A program made the translations under genes and the position numbers. Under the pieces are notes generated by a model. It saw nothing but the letters and a program-made list of their open reading frames with translations, was not told where the DNA came from and ran no database searches. Shown one piece after another: positions 30,092 through 40,900 of a stretch of 64,000 bases of DNA. Within the stretch, counting starts at the first letter, position 1; each line of letters begins with the position of its first letter. Source of the DNA: Streptomyces netropsis (lineage in GTDB: Bacteria > Actinomycetota > Actinomycetes > Streptomycetales > Streptomycetaceae); assembly GCF_014203545.1 (NCBI RefSeq), contig NZ_JACHJG010000001.1, forward strand, positions 868,001 through 932,000, written 5' to 3'.

Positions 30092-31182
30092 GTGCGAAGA
30101 AGGGGACGGCCGCCCTGCTGGCCGCGGCCGTCCTCTTCCTCGCCGCGTGCCAGTCCGACGGCACGGCCGGGCGGGACGCACCCACCGGCCGGGCGACCGG
30201 CCGCGGCGGCGGAACACCCGACGACAGGAAGGTGAGCGGACTGCGCGGCATCACGCTCCCCTCGTGGAACACCGACGACTACAGCAGCCCCGAAGCCGCC
30301 GGCTACCTACGGCAGATCGCGGCCACCGGCGCCCGCTGGGTGACCTTCACCCCCACCTGGTACCAGGGCCGCGTCACCGACTCCGACCTGCGCACCACGG
30401 ACGAGACCGCCGACGACGACAGCCTGCGCCACATCATCGGCCTCGCCCACGCCGCCGGCCTCAAGACCATGCTCAAGCCGCACGTCGACCTGGTGCGGGG
30501 TGGCGACCGGGCCGAGATCCGCCCCCGCGACACCGATGCCTGGTTCGCCGCGTACGAGCGCTTTATCACCCACTACGCGCGCCTGGCCGCCGACACCGGC
30601 GCCGAGCAGCTCGCGGTCGGCACCGAACTCGCGGGCACCTCCGGCGACGGCCGGCGCTGGCGGCGGGTCATCGCCGCCGTCCGCGGGCGCTACCACGGCC
30701 CGCTCACCTACGCCGCCAACTACGACGAGTACCAGAAGGTCCCGTTCTGGAAGGACCTCGACGTCATCGGCATCGACGCCTACTGGCCGCTGTCCGGCAA
30801 GGCCACCGCCGACGTCGCGCGGCTGCGCCGGGCATGGCAGCCGATCACCGAGGAACTGGCGGCCTTCGCCGCCCGCCGGGACCGCAAGATCCTCTTCACC
30901 GAGGCCGGCTACGTCAGCCAGCGCGGCACCACCACCGCCCCCTACTCCTGGACGATCAGCAAGCGCGCCGGCGAGGACGAACAGGCCGCCGCCTACGAGG
31001 CGTTGCTCGCCACCTTCGCCAAGAAGCCCTGGTGGGCCGGGGTGTGCTGGTGGATGTGGGACGACTGGCCGGACAGCGGTGAGACGGCCGAGCGGCTCGC
31101 CTACACCCCGCACGGCAAACCCGCCGAGAAGGTGCTGCGTCGCTGGTGGTCGCCCTCCAGCCCGTCCGGCGACCGGGGGTGA
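30088..31182 (+). CDS. GH113-like glycoside hydrolase lipoprotein
   Basis: This 364-residue protein starts with a lipoprotein signal whose lipobox is FLAACQ. The mature part is a TIM barrel resembling GH113 beta-mannanases: LRGITLPSW at the first strand, LAVGTELAG with the likely acid/base Glu, FWKDLDVIGIDAYWPL, and KILFTEAGYVS with the likely nucleophile Glu. GTG 30088 overlaps the deacetylase stop (GTGA). A deacetylase plus a surface glycosidase next to a GT2 synthase resembles PgaB function split over two genes. A mannosidase-type fold would suit a ManNAc-containing polymer. Confidence 0.8.
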   Translation: MSAKKGTAALLAAAVLFLAACQSDGTAGRDAPTGRATGRGGGTPDDRKVSGLRGITLPSWNTDDYSSPEAAGYLRQIAATGARWVTFTPTWYQGRVTDSDLRTTDETADDDSLRHIIGLAHAAGLKTMLKPHVDLVRGGDRAEIRPRDTDAWFAAYERFITHYARLAADTGAEQLAVGTELAGTSGDGRRWRRVIAAVRGRYHGPLTYAANYDEYQKVPFWKDLDVIGIDAYWPLSGKATADVARLRRAWQPITEELAAFAARRDRKILFTEAGYVSQRGTTTAPYSWTISKRAGEDEQAAAYEALLATFAKKPWWAGVCWWMWDDWPDSGETAERLAYTPHGKPAEKVLRRWWSPSSPSGDRG

Positions 31183-31224
31183 CATTACCGTCGGCGGCGT
31201 GGGGGCGCTGAGCCCAGCCACAAC

Positions 31225-31351
31225 CAGCCCGTCCGGCGTTTGAGGACGCGCCCGCAGGGCGCCCGCCGCCGCAGGCGGCATGACCCGCAGTCGAAAGGTC
31301 CGCCGGTCAGGCGAGAGGCGGCACAGCGGGCGGCAGTCGAAGGTCCGCCGG
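31225..31351. repeat. Dispersed palindrome half-site, copy 3, plus a short direct repeat
   Basis: 31225-31280 repeats, in reverse orientation, the element and flank seen at 9549-9602 (core CCGTCCGGCGTTTGAGGAC, then a GC-rich flank). It is followed by two near-identical copies of GCAGTCGAAAGGTCCGCCGG at 31287-31306 and 31333-31351 (the second lacks one A). They fill the gap between two convergent genes. Confidence 0.7.
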
Positions 31352-31357
31352 ACGGCA

Positions 31358-32263
31358 CTACGTGTCGCAGTCCAGCACCGTGCGGCACAGCCCGCACCGC
31401 GCGTGCAGCCGTCCCTGGACCGGCACCCGGATGCGCTGGTGGCACGTCGGACAGGGAAAGCTGACGCGCGGCGGGTCGTGGCCCTCGAAGGCGTAACCGT
31501 CGGCAGGGGAACTGCGCGCGGTACGGCGGTCCCGGGTGTAGCGGTGGTGGGCGAGCCGCCCCGCGGCGGCGAGCGGCGGGCGCCGCTCGTCCCGGCGCGC
31601 CCGGGCCAGGCCCTTGGTGTACGCCTCGTACGCCTGCGGGCTGGTGAACCAGGGGGAGGGGTCCTCGTCGAAGACCCGCGCGCGCTTGGCGAGGACGTAG
31701 CCGAACTCCTCCGGGGTGAGATAGCCGAGCTTCTGCGTCGAGACCGAGGACTCGCGGTAGGCGTCCAGCAGCAGCCAGCCCGCGCCGAGGTAGGCGGCCG
31801 CGGTGTCCGTGAGGATCTCGTTGTCACGGGTGCCGGCGAAGGCGAGGTCCAGGCGGTGCAGATAGACGTGCATCACCTCGTGCGCGAGGGCCGCGCCGAT
31901 GTCCTCGCGGTGGGACTTGAAGCGTGAGTTGAGCTCGATGAAGTACTCGGGCCCGGCGGTGAGTTCGATGCTGCCCGCGTGCCGCATCTCACGGAAGGAG
32001 ACGATCATCCGGGCATCGGGCAACCGCAGATGCCGCACCATGGCTCCGGCGACGCGCTGCACCCCCAGATACGGGTCCTCGTCGGCCGAGAAGGCCACGT
32101 CGACCGGGAGCACGCTGACGCCGAAGGTCTGCACCGTGTCGGGGGAGAGCCGTTTGTACAGCGCGGTGATCGCGGTGCGCACGGTCTCGAGATGCGGGAA
32201 GCCGTGCTCGATCTCGACGTCCGTCCCCACCCCGTGCCCCCCCGTCAGGTTCCCCGGTCCCAT
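31358..32263 (-). CDS. HExxH metallopeptidase-like protein with C-terminal zinc ribbon
   Basis: This 301-residue protein contains HEVMHVYLH (residues about 128-136), a gluzincin-type HExxH motif, followed by NEILTDTAAAYLGAG, which could supply the third ligand. Its C-terminus has paired cysteines CPTCHQRI and RCGLCRTVLDCD, a zinc ribbon. It has no signal peptide, so it is probably cytoplasmic. I do not recognise a named family. Start ATG 32263 lacks a strong ribosome site. It stands alone, convergent with the GH113-like gene and divergent from the trypsin gene. Confidence 0.75.
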   Translation of the reverse strand: MGPGNLTGGHGVGTDVEIEHGFPHLETVRTAITALYKRLSPDTVQTFGVSVLPVDVAFSADEDPYLGVQRVAGAMVRHLRLPDARMIVSFREMRHAGSIELTAGPEYFIELNSRFKSHREDIGAALAHEVMHVYLHRLDLAFAGTRDNEILTDTAAAYLGAGWLLLDAYRESSVSTQKLGYLTPEEFGYVLAKRARVFDEDPSPWFTSPQAYEAYTKGLARARRDERRPPLAAAGRLAHHRYTRDRRTARSSPADGYAFEGHDPPRVSFPCPTCHQRIRVPVQGRLHARCGLCRTVLDCDT

Positions 32264-32360
32264 CCCACTTTACGGGCGTGGGCTCCGCGCGGAAGGGGAC
32301 CCGCCCGAGACGGACTGAGCCCGAATGTGACCGCATGGGACTGGCTGAGACCGAACCTGA

Positions 32361-33308
<948 letters not shown>

Positions 33309-33617
33309 CCCGGCACCAACCCCGCTGACCTGGCCTTTCCGGGCACTCGCGGCCTCTTCGACGAGCCGCTGCCCGACGGCCTGGTACGACGTGAGACGGC
33401 CCGCCCGCGCGACTTCGGTATGACGCGGACGGGCCCCCCTCATCCTTTCGGCCGAGGTGGGACGGGCCGAGAATGGGTCGGACAGTCGAGGTGTGGGGCG
33501 GACAAATGTCCGTAACGTGAGGGGCGTGGTGCGGCGGCGATCGGAAGGTGATCGGAAGCAGTGTGATCCTTCGGGGCCCGGCACCGCGGTCCGAGCCGCA
33601 CGAACGGAAGGCACTCC
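33309..33617. other. Intergenic region with a terminator, otherwise featureless
   Basis: The 309 bases after the trypsin gene contain a hairpin at 33398-33408 with 33425-33435 (10 of 11 bp paired), a likely terminator. The remainder up to the GTG at 33618 holds a GATCGGAAG direct duplication near 33539-33555 and presumably the promoter of the next gene. I see no credible coding frame. Confidence 0.6.
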
Positions 33618-34415
33618 GTGTCCGCCAAGTCCCGCATCGTCGCCGTCACCGTCCTCACCGCAGCCGCCGGCGCGGTGCTCTGGCCGGCGGCCGACGCCCT
33701 CGCGGCGGACAAGGACACCCGGCCCGCCCGCACGGTCACCCAGCAGGTGCTGCTGCCCGACGGCAGCCGGGCGCGCCTGCACTCCGGCAGCGCCGGCACG
33801 AGCGTCGACGTGACCTCCCGCGGCACACAGCGGACCCTCGACGCCACCCGCCCGGCGGCCGACGTCAACCGGCTGCACCTGCGGATCCTCGGTGGCGACG
33901 GCACCCACCCCACCCTGCGCGCCTCGCTCGACGGGTCCCGGCTGACCCACTACTACGACTTCGCCTCCGGCTCCCTGCGGTACACGCCCGACGGCTCCGA
34001 CCTCGACCGCCTCGCCGCCACCGGCGACACACTGAAGGACTACCGGCACGGCGCCAGGACCGCCGCCGCCCCCGCGACCCGCGCCACCCCGGCCGGCGAC
34101 GCGGCCCGCGCCGACCTCCGCACCGGGGATCACACGGACGCGGGCGGCGATCACGCGGACGTACGCAGGGACGACCGCGAGACCGGCGGCAAGGTCACGG
34201 GCAAGGCCACCGGCAAGGCCGACCGGGCGGAGCACGGGACGCGCCTCGCGACGTCCAGCAACCCCGTCAAGCGCGTCGTCCAGGCCGGCGCGGCCATCAA
34301 CGGCCGGCACGACATCGGCACCCCCGCCCTCGCGGGCGCCGTCCTGCTGACCCTCGGCGGCGGCGCGTACGCCGTCCGCTTCGCGGTCCGCCGCTCCGGA
34401 CGCGCCGACGCCTGA
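33618..34415 (+). CDS. Exported protein with C-terminal membrane anchor, unknown function
   Basis: This 265-residue protein has a signal peptide (MSAKSRIVAVTVLTAAAGAV to LAAD). A compact domain to about residue 140 includes TVTQQVLLPDGSRARLH and HYYDFASGSLRYTPDGSDL. A long charged Ala/Arg/Asp/Gly linker and one C-terminal helix (ALAGAVLLTLGGGAYAVRF) with a basic tail follow. This suits a wall-spanning surface protein. I know no family. It is directly upstream of a two-component pair on the same strand, so it may be part of its signal input. Confidence 0.75.
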   Translation: MSAKSRIVAVTVLTAAAGAVLWPAADALAADKDTRPARTVTQQVLLPDGSRARLHSGSAGTSVDVTSRGTQRTLDATRPAADVNRLHLRILGGDGTHPTLRASLDGSRLTHYYDFASGSLRYTPDGSDLDRLAATGDTLKDYRHGARTAAAPATRATPAGDAARADLRTGDHTDAGGDHADVRRDDRETGGKVTGKATGKADRAEHGTRLATSSNPVKRVVQAGAAINGRHDIGTPALAGAVLLTLGGGAYAVRFAVRRSGRADA

Positions 34416-34593
34416 GACGGGCCCGCACCCGCCGCCGCGCTGCGGTTGCGGCACCACGACGCCACCGGTGACATGGAGGGACGCCCCGGCCCGGGGCGCA
34501 CACCCCTCCGGCACCGACGACCCATCACGCGTACGCGGGCGGCCTCCCTGCGTACCGACCAGCACACGAGCCGAACGCAGGCAAGGGGACAGC

Positions 34594-35271
34594 ATGGCGA
34601 TCACCGTGGTCATCGCGGACGACCAGGAAATGGTCCGCACCGGCTTCCGGATGATCCTGGAGAGCCAGCCCGACATCGACGTCGTCGCCGACGTCGTGGA
34701 CGGCGAGGCCGCCCTGGCGGCCGTCGAGGAACACCGGCCCGACGTGCTGCTCCTCGACATCCGCATGCCCAAGCTGGACGGCCTGGAGGTCACCCGTCGG
34801 CTCTCCGACCTCGCCGCCGCGCACCCCGAGCGCGGCCAGCGCCCGCGCATCGTCATCGTCACCACCTTCGACCTCGACGAATACGTCCACACCGCCCTCC
34901 GCAACGGCGCCTCCGGCTTCCTCCTGAAGGACGCCAGCCCCGCCATGCTCGTCGAGGCCGTCCACGCCGCCGCCGTCGGCGACTCCCTCATCTCGCCCGC
35001 GATCACCGTCCGGCTGCTGCGCGACATGGCCCCCGGCACCACGGCGAGCCCGGCCCGGCAGCCGTCCGAGCCGCTCACCGAACGCGAGGCGGACGTCGTC
35101 CGCTGTCTGGCGCGCGGGGCCACCAACGCCGAGATCGCCTCCGAACTGTTCGTCTCCCTGTCCACGGTGAAGACCCACCTGGCCAATGTGCAGATCAAGC
35201 TCGACGCCCGTAACCGCGTCGAGATCGCGGCCTGGGCCTGGGAGAGCGGGCTGGCCACGGGCGGCACGTGA
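34594..35271 (+). CDS. NarL/LuxR-family response regulator
   Basis: This 225-residue protein has an N-terminal receiver domain with acidic residues in VVIADDQEMV, the phospho-acceptor Asp in LLLDIRMPKLDG and Lys in FLLKDAS. A C-terminal LuxR-type HTH follows (LTEREADVVRCLARGATNAE then SLSTVKTHLANVQIKL). ATG 34594 follows AAGGGGAC. Its TGA overlaps the GTG of the histidine kinase gene (GTGA), so the pair is coupled. The receiver of this family dimerises on phosphorylation and binds DNA. Confidence 0.93.
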   Translation: MAITVVIADDQEMVRTGFRMILESQPDIDVVADVVDGEAALAAVEEHRPDVLLLDIRMPKLDGLEVTRRLSDLAAAHPERGQRPRIVIVTTFDLDEYVHTALRNGASGFLLKDASPAMLVEAVHAAAVGDSLISPAITVRLLRDMAPGTTASPARQPSEPLTEREADVVRCLARGATNAEIASELFVSLSTVKTHLANVQIKLDARNRVEIAAWAWESGLATGGT

Positions 35272-36431
35272 ACAGACTGGCCGGGTGGGCCGCCCGGCAC
35301 CCCCGGCGCGCGGCGGTCGCGAAGGCGGCTCTCGGAGCCTTCCTGCTCTTCCTCGTCGGCTTCGAGAGCATCGCCCTCGCCCGGCAGCCCAGCCCACCGC
35401 ACGCCATGGTCCTGGCCTCGGGCGTCGCCGTCTGCCTGTGCGCCGTCCCCTACGGCTGGATCCCGCTGGAGGTACGGGCCGCCGTCGCCGTCGTGGTCTC
35501 CTGGGGCACCACCGTCACCCTCACGATCGGACCGCACCCGACCGTCGTGTGGGGCATGGGCGAGGCCATCGCCCTGCTCGTCCTGCTGACCGCCGTCGTC
35601 CAGCGCTCCACCACCCGAACGGCCGCCGTCCTCGGCCCGATGCTCGCCGTCGCCTGCGTCGCCGCCCCCATGCGCGACCTCGACCCGGGCCGCTTCACCG
35701 CCCTGTTCGCGGTGCTCACCGCCGTCGTCGGCACCTACTCCCTGCTGCTGCGCAACCAGTCCGGACAGCGGGTGCGCGACCTCGCCGCCGTCCGTACCGC
35801 AGAACGGCTCGAACTCGCCCGCGAACTGCACGACCTCGTCGCCCACCACGTCACCGGCATCGCCGTGCAGGCCCAGGCCGCCCGCTACACGGCCCTCGAC
35901 GGCCGTGCCGCCGCCGTGGCGTTCGAGCGGATCGAGACCTCGGCGAGCGAGGCCCTCGGCGCGATGCGACGGCTGGTCGGCGTCCTGCGCGAAGGCGACG
36001 CCGAGACCGAACCCGTCGCGGGCCTGCCCGAGGTGCGTGCCCTGACCGAGGCGTTCGCCCGCACCGGCCCGCCCGTCGTCCTCTACATCGAACAGGGCAT
36101 GGAGACCTGGATCCCCGGGGAGGTCGCGGCGGGCGTCCACCGTGTCGTCCGCGAGGCCCTGACCAACATCCGCAAGCACGCCGCCGACGCCACGGCCGTA
36201 CGCGTCGGGGTGCGCGGCGTCGCCGCGGGCGTCGAACTGCGCGTCGCCGACGACGGCAGGAGCGCGGCCGGGCTCGCGGAACAGGCCCAAGGCGGCGGCT
36301 TCGGCCTGGTCGGCCTCAGCGAACGGGCCAAGGCCATGGGTGGCCGGCTGCACGCGGGCCCCGCACCGGAGGGCGGCTGGGAGGTCACCGCGCTCTTCCC
36401 CCTGGACCGCCGCCGCCCGGAGCCGGGCTGA
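35268..36431 (+). CDS. Sensor histidine kinase (HisKA_3 type)
   Basis: This 387-residue kinase has about five hydrophobic helices in its first 160 residues with little extracellular sequence. The dimerisation/phosphoacceptor motif is LARELHDLVAHHVTGIAVQAQ, and the HATPase domain contains REALTNIRKHA (N-box) and GFGLVGLSERAKAMGG (G-box). It is the partner of the regulator at 34594, overlapped at the start. The signal is unknown. Intramembrane-sensing architecture suggests membrane stress or a hydrophobic ligand. Confidence 0.93.
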   Translation: MNRLAGWAARHPRRAAVAKAALGAFLLFLVGFESIALARQPSPPHAMVLASGVAVCLCAVPYGWIPLEVRAAVAVVVSWGTTVTLTIGPHPTVVWGMGEAIALLVLLTAVVQRSTTRTAAVLGPMLAVACVAAPMRDLDPGRFTALFAVLTAVVGTYSLLLRNQSGQRVRDLAAVRTAERLELARELHDLVAHHVTGIAVQAQAARYTALDGRAAAVAFERIETSASEALGAMRRLVGVLREGDAETEPVAGLPEVRALTEAFARTGPPVVLYIEQGMETWIPGEVAAGVHRVVREALTNIRKHAADATAVRVGVRGVAAGVELRVADDGRSAAGLAEQAQGGGFGLVGLSERAKAMGGRLHAGPAPEGGWEVTALFPLDRRRPEPG

Positions 36432-36520
36432 GCCCGACGGCCGAGCCGGGCCGATCCCGGCGGGGGAAGCGGGGCGAGCCCGACGGCCGAAGCCGGGCTG
36501 ATCCCGACGGGGAAGCGGGC
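36430..36520. repeat. Tandem direct repeat of about 46 bp
   Basis: Two adjacent copies (36430-36475 and 36476-36520) each begin GAGCCCGACGGCCGA and end GGGGAAGCGGG, with a few mismatches. They follow the kinase stop codon in the 172-bp gap before the MBL gene. Confidence 0.75.
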
Positions 36521-36603
36521 GTACCGATCCGTTCGCCCGGGGCTCAATCCGCCGTGGGCGCAAACGATTTGGGACCGCTCTCGTGGTCATTAACGTGATC
36601 CCC

Positions 36604-37299
36604 ATGGACATCTCACACGTCACCCAGGACATCTGGATGCTGCGCTTCGCCGTCGGTCAGGCCTACGCCGTGCGGCTGCCCGAGGGCTGGGCGCTCGTGG
36701 ACTGCGGGAGCGCCGGATCCGAGGGGGAGATCCTCGACGCCCTCGCCGGCCTCGGCTGTGCCCCCGGCGAGCTGCGCGACATCGTGCTCACCCACAGCCA
36801 CAAGGACCACACGGGCGCGGCCGCCGCCGTCGCCACCGCCACCGGAGCCCGCGTGCTGGCCGGCGCCGCCGACGCCCCCGTCATCCGCGGCGACGCCCCC
36901 GAACCGCCGCCCGTCCTCCTCGACTTCGAGGTCCCCCTCTACGAGAGCATCGCCCCCACCGTCCCCCCGGCGCCGCCGTCCCCCGTCCACCGCGAGCTCG
37001 TCGACGGCGACACCCTCGACTGGGGCCAGGAAGCACGGATCGTCCACGTCCCCGGTCACACGGCGGGCAGCATCGCCGTGCACCTCCCGGCGGCCGGGGT
37101 GCTGTTCACCGGCGACACCATCGCCTCCCACGAGGACGCCGTCATACTCGGCGTCTTCAACGTCGACCGGGAGCAGGCCGTCGCCTCCTTCCGGCGCCAG
37201 GCCGCCCTCGACATCGAAACGGCCTGCTTCGGCCACGGCGACCCGATCGTCAAGGGCGCCGGGGACGCCCTGCGCGCCGTCGCGGCCGACCTGAGCTGA
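36604..37299 (+). CDS. MBL-fold metallo-hydrolase
   Basis: This 231-residue protein has the metallo-beta-lactamase fold: LTHSHKDHTG is the HxHxDH metal motif, VHVPGHTAGS supplies the next His, TGDTI an Asp and FGHGDPI the last His. That set binds two metal ions, as in glyoxalase II- and lactonase-like hydrolases. The substrate is unknown. ATG 36604 is chosen. A GTG at 36583 in the same frame would add seven residues. The gene is convergent with a VOC-family gene. Confidence 0.88.
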   Translation: MDISHVTQDIWMLRFAVGQAYAVRLPEGWALVDCGSAGSEGEILDALAGLGCAPGELRDIVLTHSHKDHTGAAAAVATATGARVLAGAADAPVIRGDAPEPPPVLLDFEVPLYESIAPTVPPAPPSPVHRELVDGDTLDWGQEARIVHVPGHTAGSIAVHLPAAGVLFTGDTIASHEDAVILGVFNVDREQAVASFRRQAALDIETACFGHGDPIVKGAGDALRAVAADLS

Positions 37300-37316
37300 G
37301 GCACGGGACGTCCGAC

Positions 37317-37334
37317 GAGGCCCCCCGCGGCCTC
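37317..37334. terminator. Short hairpin between convergent MBL and VOC genes
   Basis: GAGGCC (37317-37322) pairs with GGCCTC (37329-37334) around a six-base C-rich loop in the 51-bp gap between the two stop codons. The stem is short. Confidence 0.4.
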
Positions 37335-37350
37335 AGCCGTACGTCAGGGC

Positions 37351-37749
37351 TCAGCTCCGCCCGTCGGCCTTCGGTTCCTGCCCGTAGCAGAGGCAGAACG
37401 GATGGCCGGCGGGGTCGGAGAACACCCGGAAACCCGACCGCTCACCCCCGCTGTCGTGGAGGAACGTCGCCCCCAGCGCGATCACTTCGCGCTGCGCCCG
37501 CTCCATGTCCTCGAGCGTGGGGACGTCGAAGTCCAGATGCATCTGCTGCGGACGGGCGGGATCCGGCCAGCGCGGCGGCTGGTGGTCCTCAGCGAGCTGG
37601 AAGGCGATCCGACGGCCGTCCTCGGCGGTCAGCCACACCCACTCCGGGTCCTTGTCGTCGACCCGCCAGCCGAGGATCCCGGCGTAGAAGGCCGCCAGCG
37701 CGACCGGGTCCGGACAGTCGATGACGGTGCACTGAAGTTTCGCGATCAT
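37351..37749 (-). CDS. VOC family (glyoxalase/bleomycin-resistance-like) protein
   Basis: This 132-residue protein is a single vicinal-oxygen-chelate module: KLQCTVIDCPDPVALAAFY at the start, MHLDFDV in the middle and FRVFSDPAGHPFCLCY at the end. The last two hold likely metal ligands. Members range from dioxygenases to drug-binding proteins, and no specific role can be given. ATG 37749 is used because the family begins here. The frame continues to 37845 in low-complexity sequence. It is divergent from the GH101 gene. Confidence 0.85.
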   Translation of the reverse strand: MIAKLQCTVIDCPDPVALAAFYAGILGWRVDDKDPEWVWLTAEDGRRIAFQLAEDHQPPRWPDPARPQQMHLDFDVPTLEDMERAQREVIALGATFLHDSGGERSGFRVFSDPAGHPFCLCYGQEPKADGRS

Positions 37750-37928
37750 GAGGAGATCCTGCCCGACCCGGGCCGATGGTCCAGCTACCGGCCCACCCGG
37801 CCCACATTTGTCCAACAGCACGCTCTCCTTTGTCCATGGTCCCACCCGCCACTACCGCCCCACGGTGTCCGTACGTCGTCGCAACCCGTCGACGTGACGC
37901 GACCCATCGGTGTACGGAGGCGAGCAGC

Positions 37929-40900
37929 GTGGACCCGGAAGACGTGCAGATACCGGCGGAGCTGCGAGACACCACCGGCCCCAGCCGGCGGGCCGTCGTC
38001 GTCACCACCGCACTCGCCGGCCTCGGCACCGCCCTCACCGCCGCCGGCGCCGCCCACGCCCGCACCGCGGGCGAGACCACCCTGCGCTCCACCGCGCTGG
38101 AGGTGCGCCTCGACACCGCCTTCCCCCGGATCCTCTCCTACACCGACCGCGCCACCCGAGCCGTGCTGTACGGGCAGGAGGACCCCGTCACCTCGGTGCT
38201 CATCGACGAAGCCCCGCACACCCCGGACGTCACCCTCACCCTCGCCCCCTCCGGTGACCTGGCGGCGTACGCTCTCGCCTTCAGCGGCGGCACCCGAATA
38301 GACATCGAAATCCGGGTCACGGACCGGCAGGTGGACTGGCGCGTCACCCGCATCGCCGACACCGCCTCCCTCCGCGTCGGCACCCTCCGGATCCCCGGGC
38401 TGGCGCTGCTCGGCGTCCGCAGCACCCAGCCGGGCGCGACGCTCCTCGCCGCCCGCGTCGAGCTCGACAAGGCCAAGAGCGGCGACACCCTCATCGACCT
38501 CACCCCCGACACCCCGGCCGAACCCACCCCCACCGGCTGCGCGTACGCAGTCGTCAGCACGGACCTGCTCGCCGCCGCCCTCGAGACCAACACCGTCCAC
38601 GACACCCCCGACGCCGCCTCCGCCTGGGAGAACGGGCGCCTGTGGCGGCAGACCCTCAAGCGCCCCGGCCACACCGAGGCCCGCCTCGGCTGCGGCCAGT
38701 GGACGCACCGGGCCGCCACCGCACCCGTCGAAGCCACCGAGCCACTGCCCTACGCGACGGTCGTCCTCACCGGCGACCGCAACGGCGACGGCAAGGTCGA
38801 CTGGCAGGACGCCGCCATCGCCATGCGCGACATCATGGTCAACCCCCTCGGCGCCGACGAACAGCACCTGCGGGTCGTCCCGCACATCGCGTTCAACTTC
38901 GCCAGCCAGGCCACGAACCCCTTCCTCACCACCCTCGACAACGTCAAACGGATCTGCCTCGCCACCGACGGGCTACGCCAGTTCACCCTCCTCAAGGGCT
39001 ACCAGTCCGAGGGCCACGACTCCGCGCACCCCGACTACGGCGGCAACCACAACAGCCGCGCCGGCGGCCTCGACGACCTCAACACCCTGGTCCGCGCCGG
39101 GAAGACCTGGCACAGCGACTTCGCCGTCCACGTCAACACCACCGAGTCCTACCCCGTCGCCCGCGCCTTCTCCGAGACCCTCGTCGACAAGGACGACCGG
39201 CAGTGGGACTGGCTCGACCAGTCCTACCGCATCGACCCCCGCCGCGACCTGGTCTCCGGCGACATCGCCCGCCGCTTCCGGCAACTGCGCGACGAGACCG
39301 ACCCCGCCCTGAACACCCTCTACATCGACGTCTTCCGGGAATCCGGCTGGAACTCCGACCGCCTCCAGCGCCATCTGCGCGACCAGGGCTGGCAGATCAC
39401 CACCGAATGGGGCCACGGTCTGGAACGCTCGGCCCTGTGGTCCCACTGGGCGAGCGAGACCGACTACGGCCCCGACACCTCACGCGGCATCAACTCCCGG
39501 CTGATCCGCTTCATCCGCCACCACCAGAAGGACGTCTTCGCCGACAAATGGCCCCTCCTGGGCACGGCCAAGCTCGGCACCTTCGAAGGCTGGCAGGGCA
39601 AGACCGACTGGGCGCCGTTCTACCGCCGCATCTGGACCGAGAACCTCCCGGCCAAATACCTCCAGGCATTTCCCCTCCACACCTGGGAGGAGCACCGCAT
39701 CACCTTCGCCGGCCCGACGCACACCACCGTCACCTCCCGGCCCGGCGGGGACGGCACCCGCCGGATCACCACCGACGGCCGCACGGTCTACGACGGCGAC
39801 ACCTACCTCCTGCCGTGGGAACCGCGGGAGGCCACCGACCCCGCCAAGCTCTACCACTACAACCCCCGGGGCGGAGCCACGACCTGGACCCTGCCCCGCG
39901 GCTGGTCCGCATGCAGGAGCGTGGTCCTGCACCGCCTCACCGACCAGGGCCGCACCGACCCCCTCGAACTCCCGGTGCACGACGGAGAGGTCACCGTCCG
40001 AGCCGCTCCGGACCAGCCGTACGTCCTCACCCGCGAGGCGTCCCGGACCCGCCGCGACCCCGCCTGGGGCGAGGGCACCCCCCTGCGCGACCCCGGCTTC
40101 AACTCCGGGACCCTGGACGCCTGGACGGCCACCGGGCCCGCCGCCGTGGCCCTCGGCGAACGGGGCGAGTGGGAACTCGTCATCGGCGCCGGACCGGCGG
40201 CCACCGTGAGCCAGCGGCCCGCCCGGCTGAAGCCCGGCACCTACGCCGCCTCCGTACAGGTCGAGGTCGGCTCACGCGCGGGGGAGCGGCGCCGGGCGGC
40301 CCTCCGGGTCCGTACGGCCGACGGGATCACGGCGGTGAACTGGACGGACACCTCCACCGCCGGCAACCACGTGGCGGCGGACCGCAAGCACGGCACCCGC
40401 TACCAGCGGATGTTCACCCACTTCACCGTGGCCCGCGGCGGGGGACCGGTGACCCTGTCCCTCACGGCCGCCGCGGGCAGCGCACGGGTCCGCTTCGCGA
40501 ACGTACGGATCGTGGCCGTGCGCGAACGGCGCCGCCCCCCGGCACCCGGCGCCCTCGTCCACGAGGACTTCGAGAACGTGCCCCAAGGGTGGGGCCCGTT
40601 CGTCAAGGGCGACGCGGGCGGCACCACCGACCCCCGCACCCACATCGCCCAACGGCACGCGCCCTACACCCAGCGCGGCTGGAACGGAAAGGCCGTCGAC
40701 GACGTCATCGACGGCACCCAGTCCCTCAAATCACGCGGCGAGAACACGGGCCTGGTCTACCGCACGGTCCCGCACACCGTCCGCTTCACCCCCGGGCACC
40801 GCTACCGGGTCGCCTTCCGCTACGAGAACGAGACGGCCGGCCAATACGCCTGGATCACGGCCGTCGACGAACCCCGGACGCGGGAACTCACCCGCACGCC

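Noticed and set aside
33440..33913. A 157-codon minus-strand frame over the 33618 gene
   Set aside because: It overlaps the supported exported-protein gene and has a Ser/Arg/Pro-rich shadow composition.
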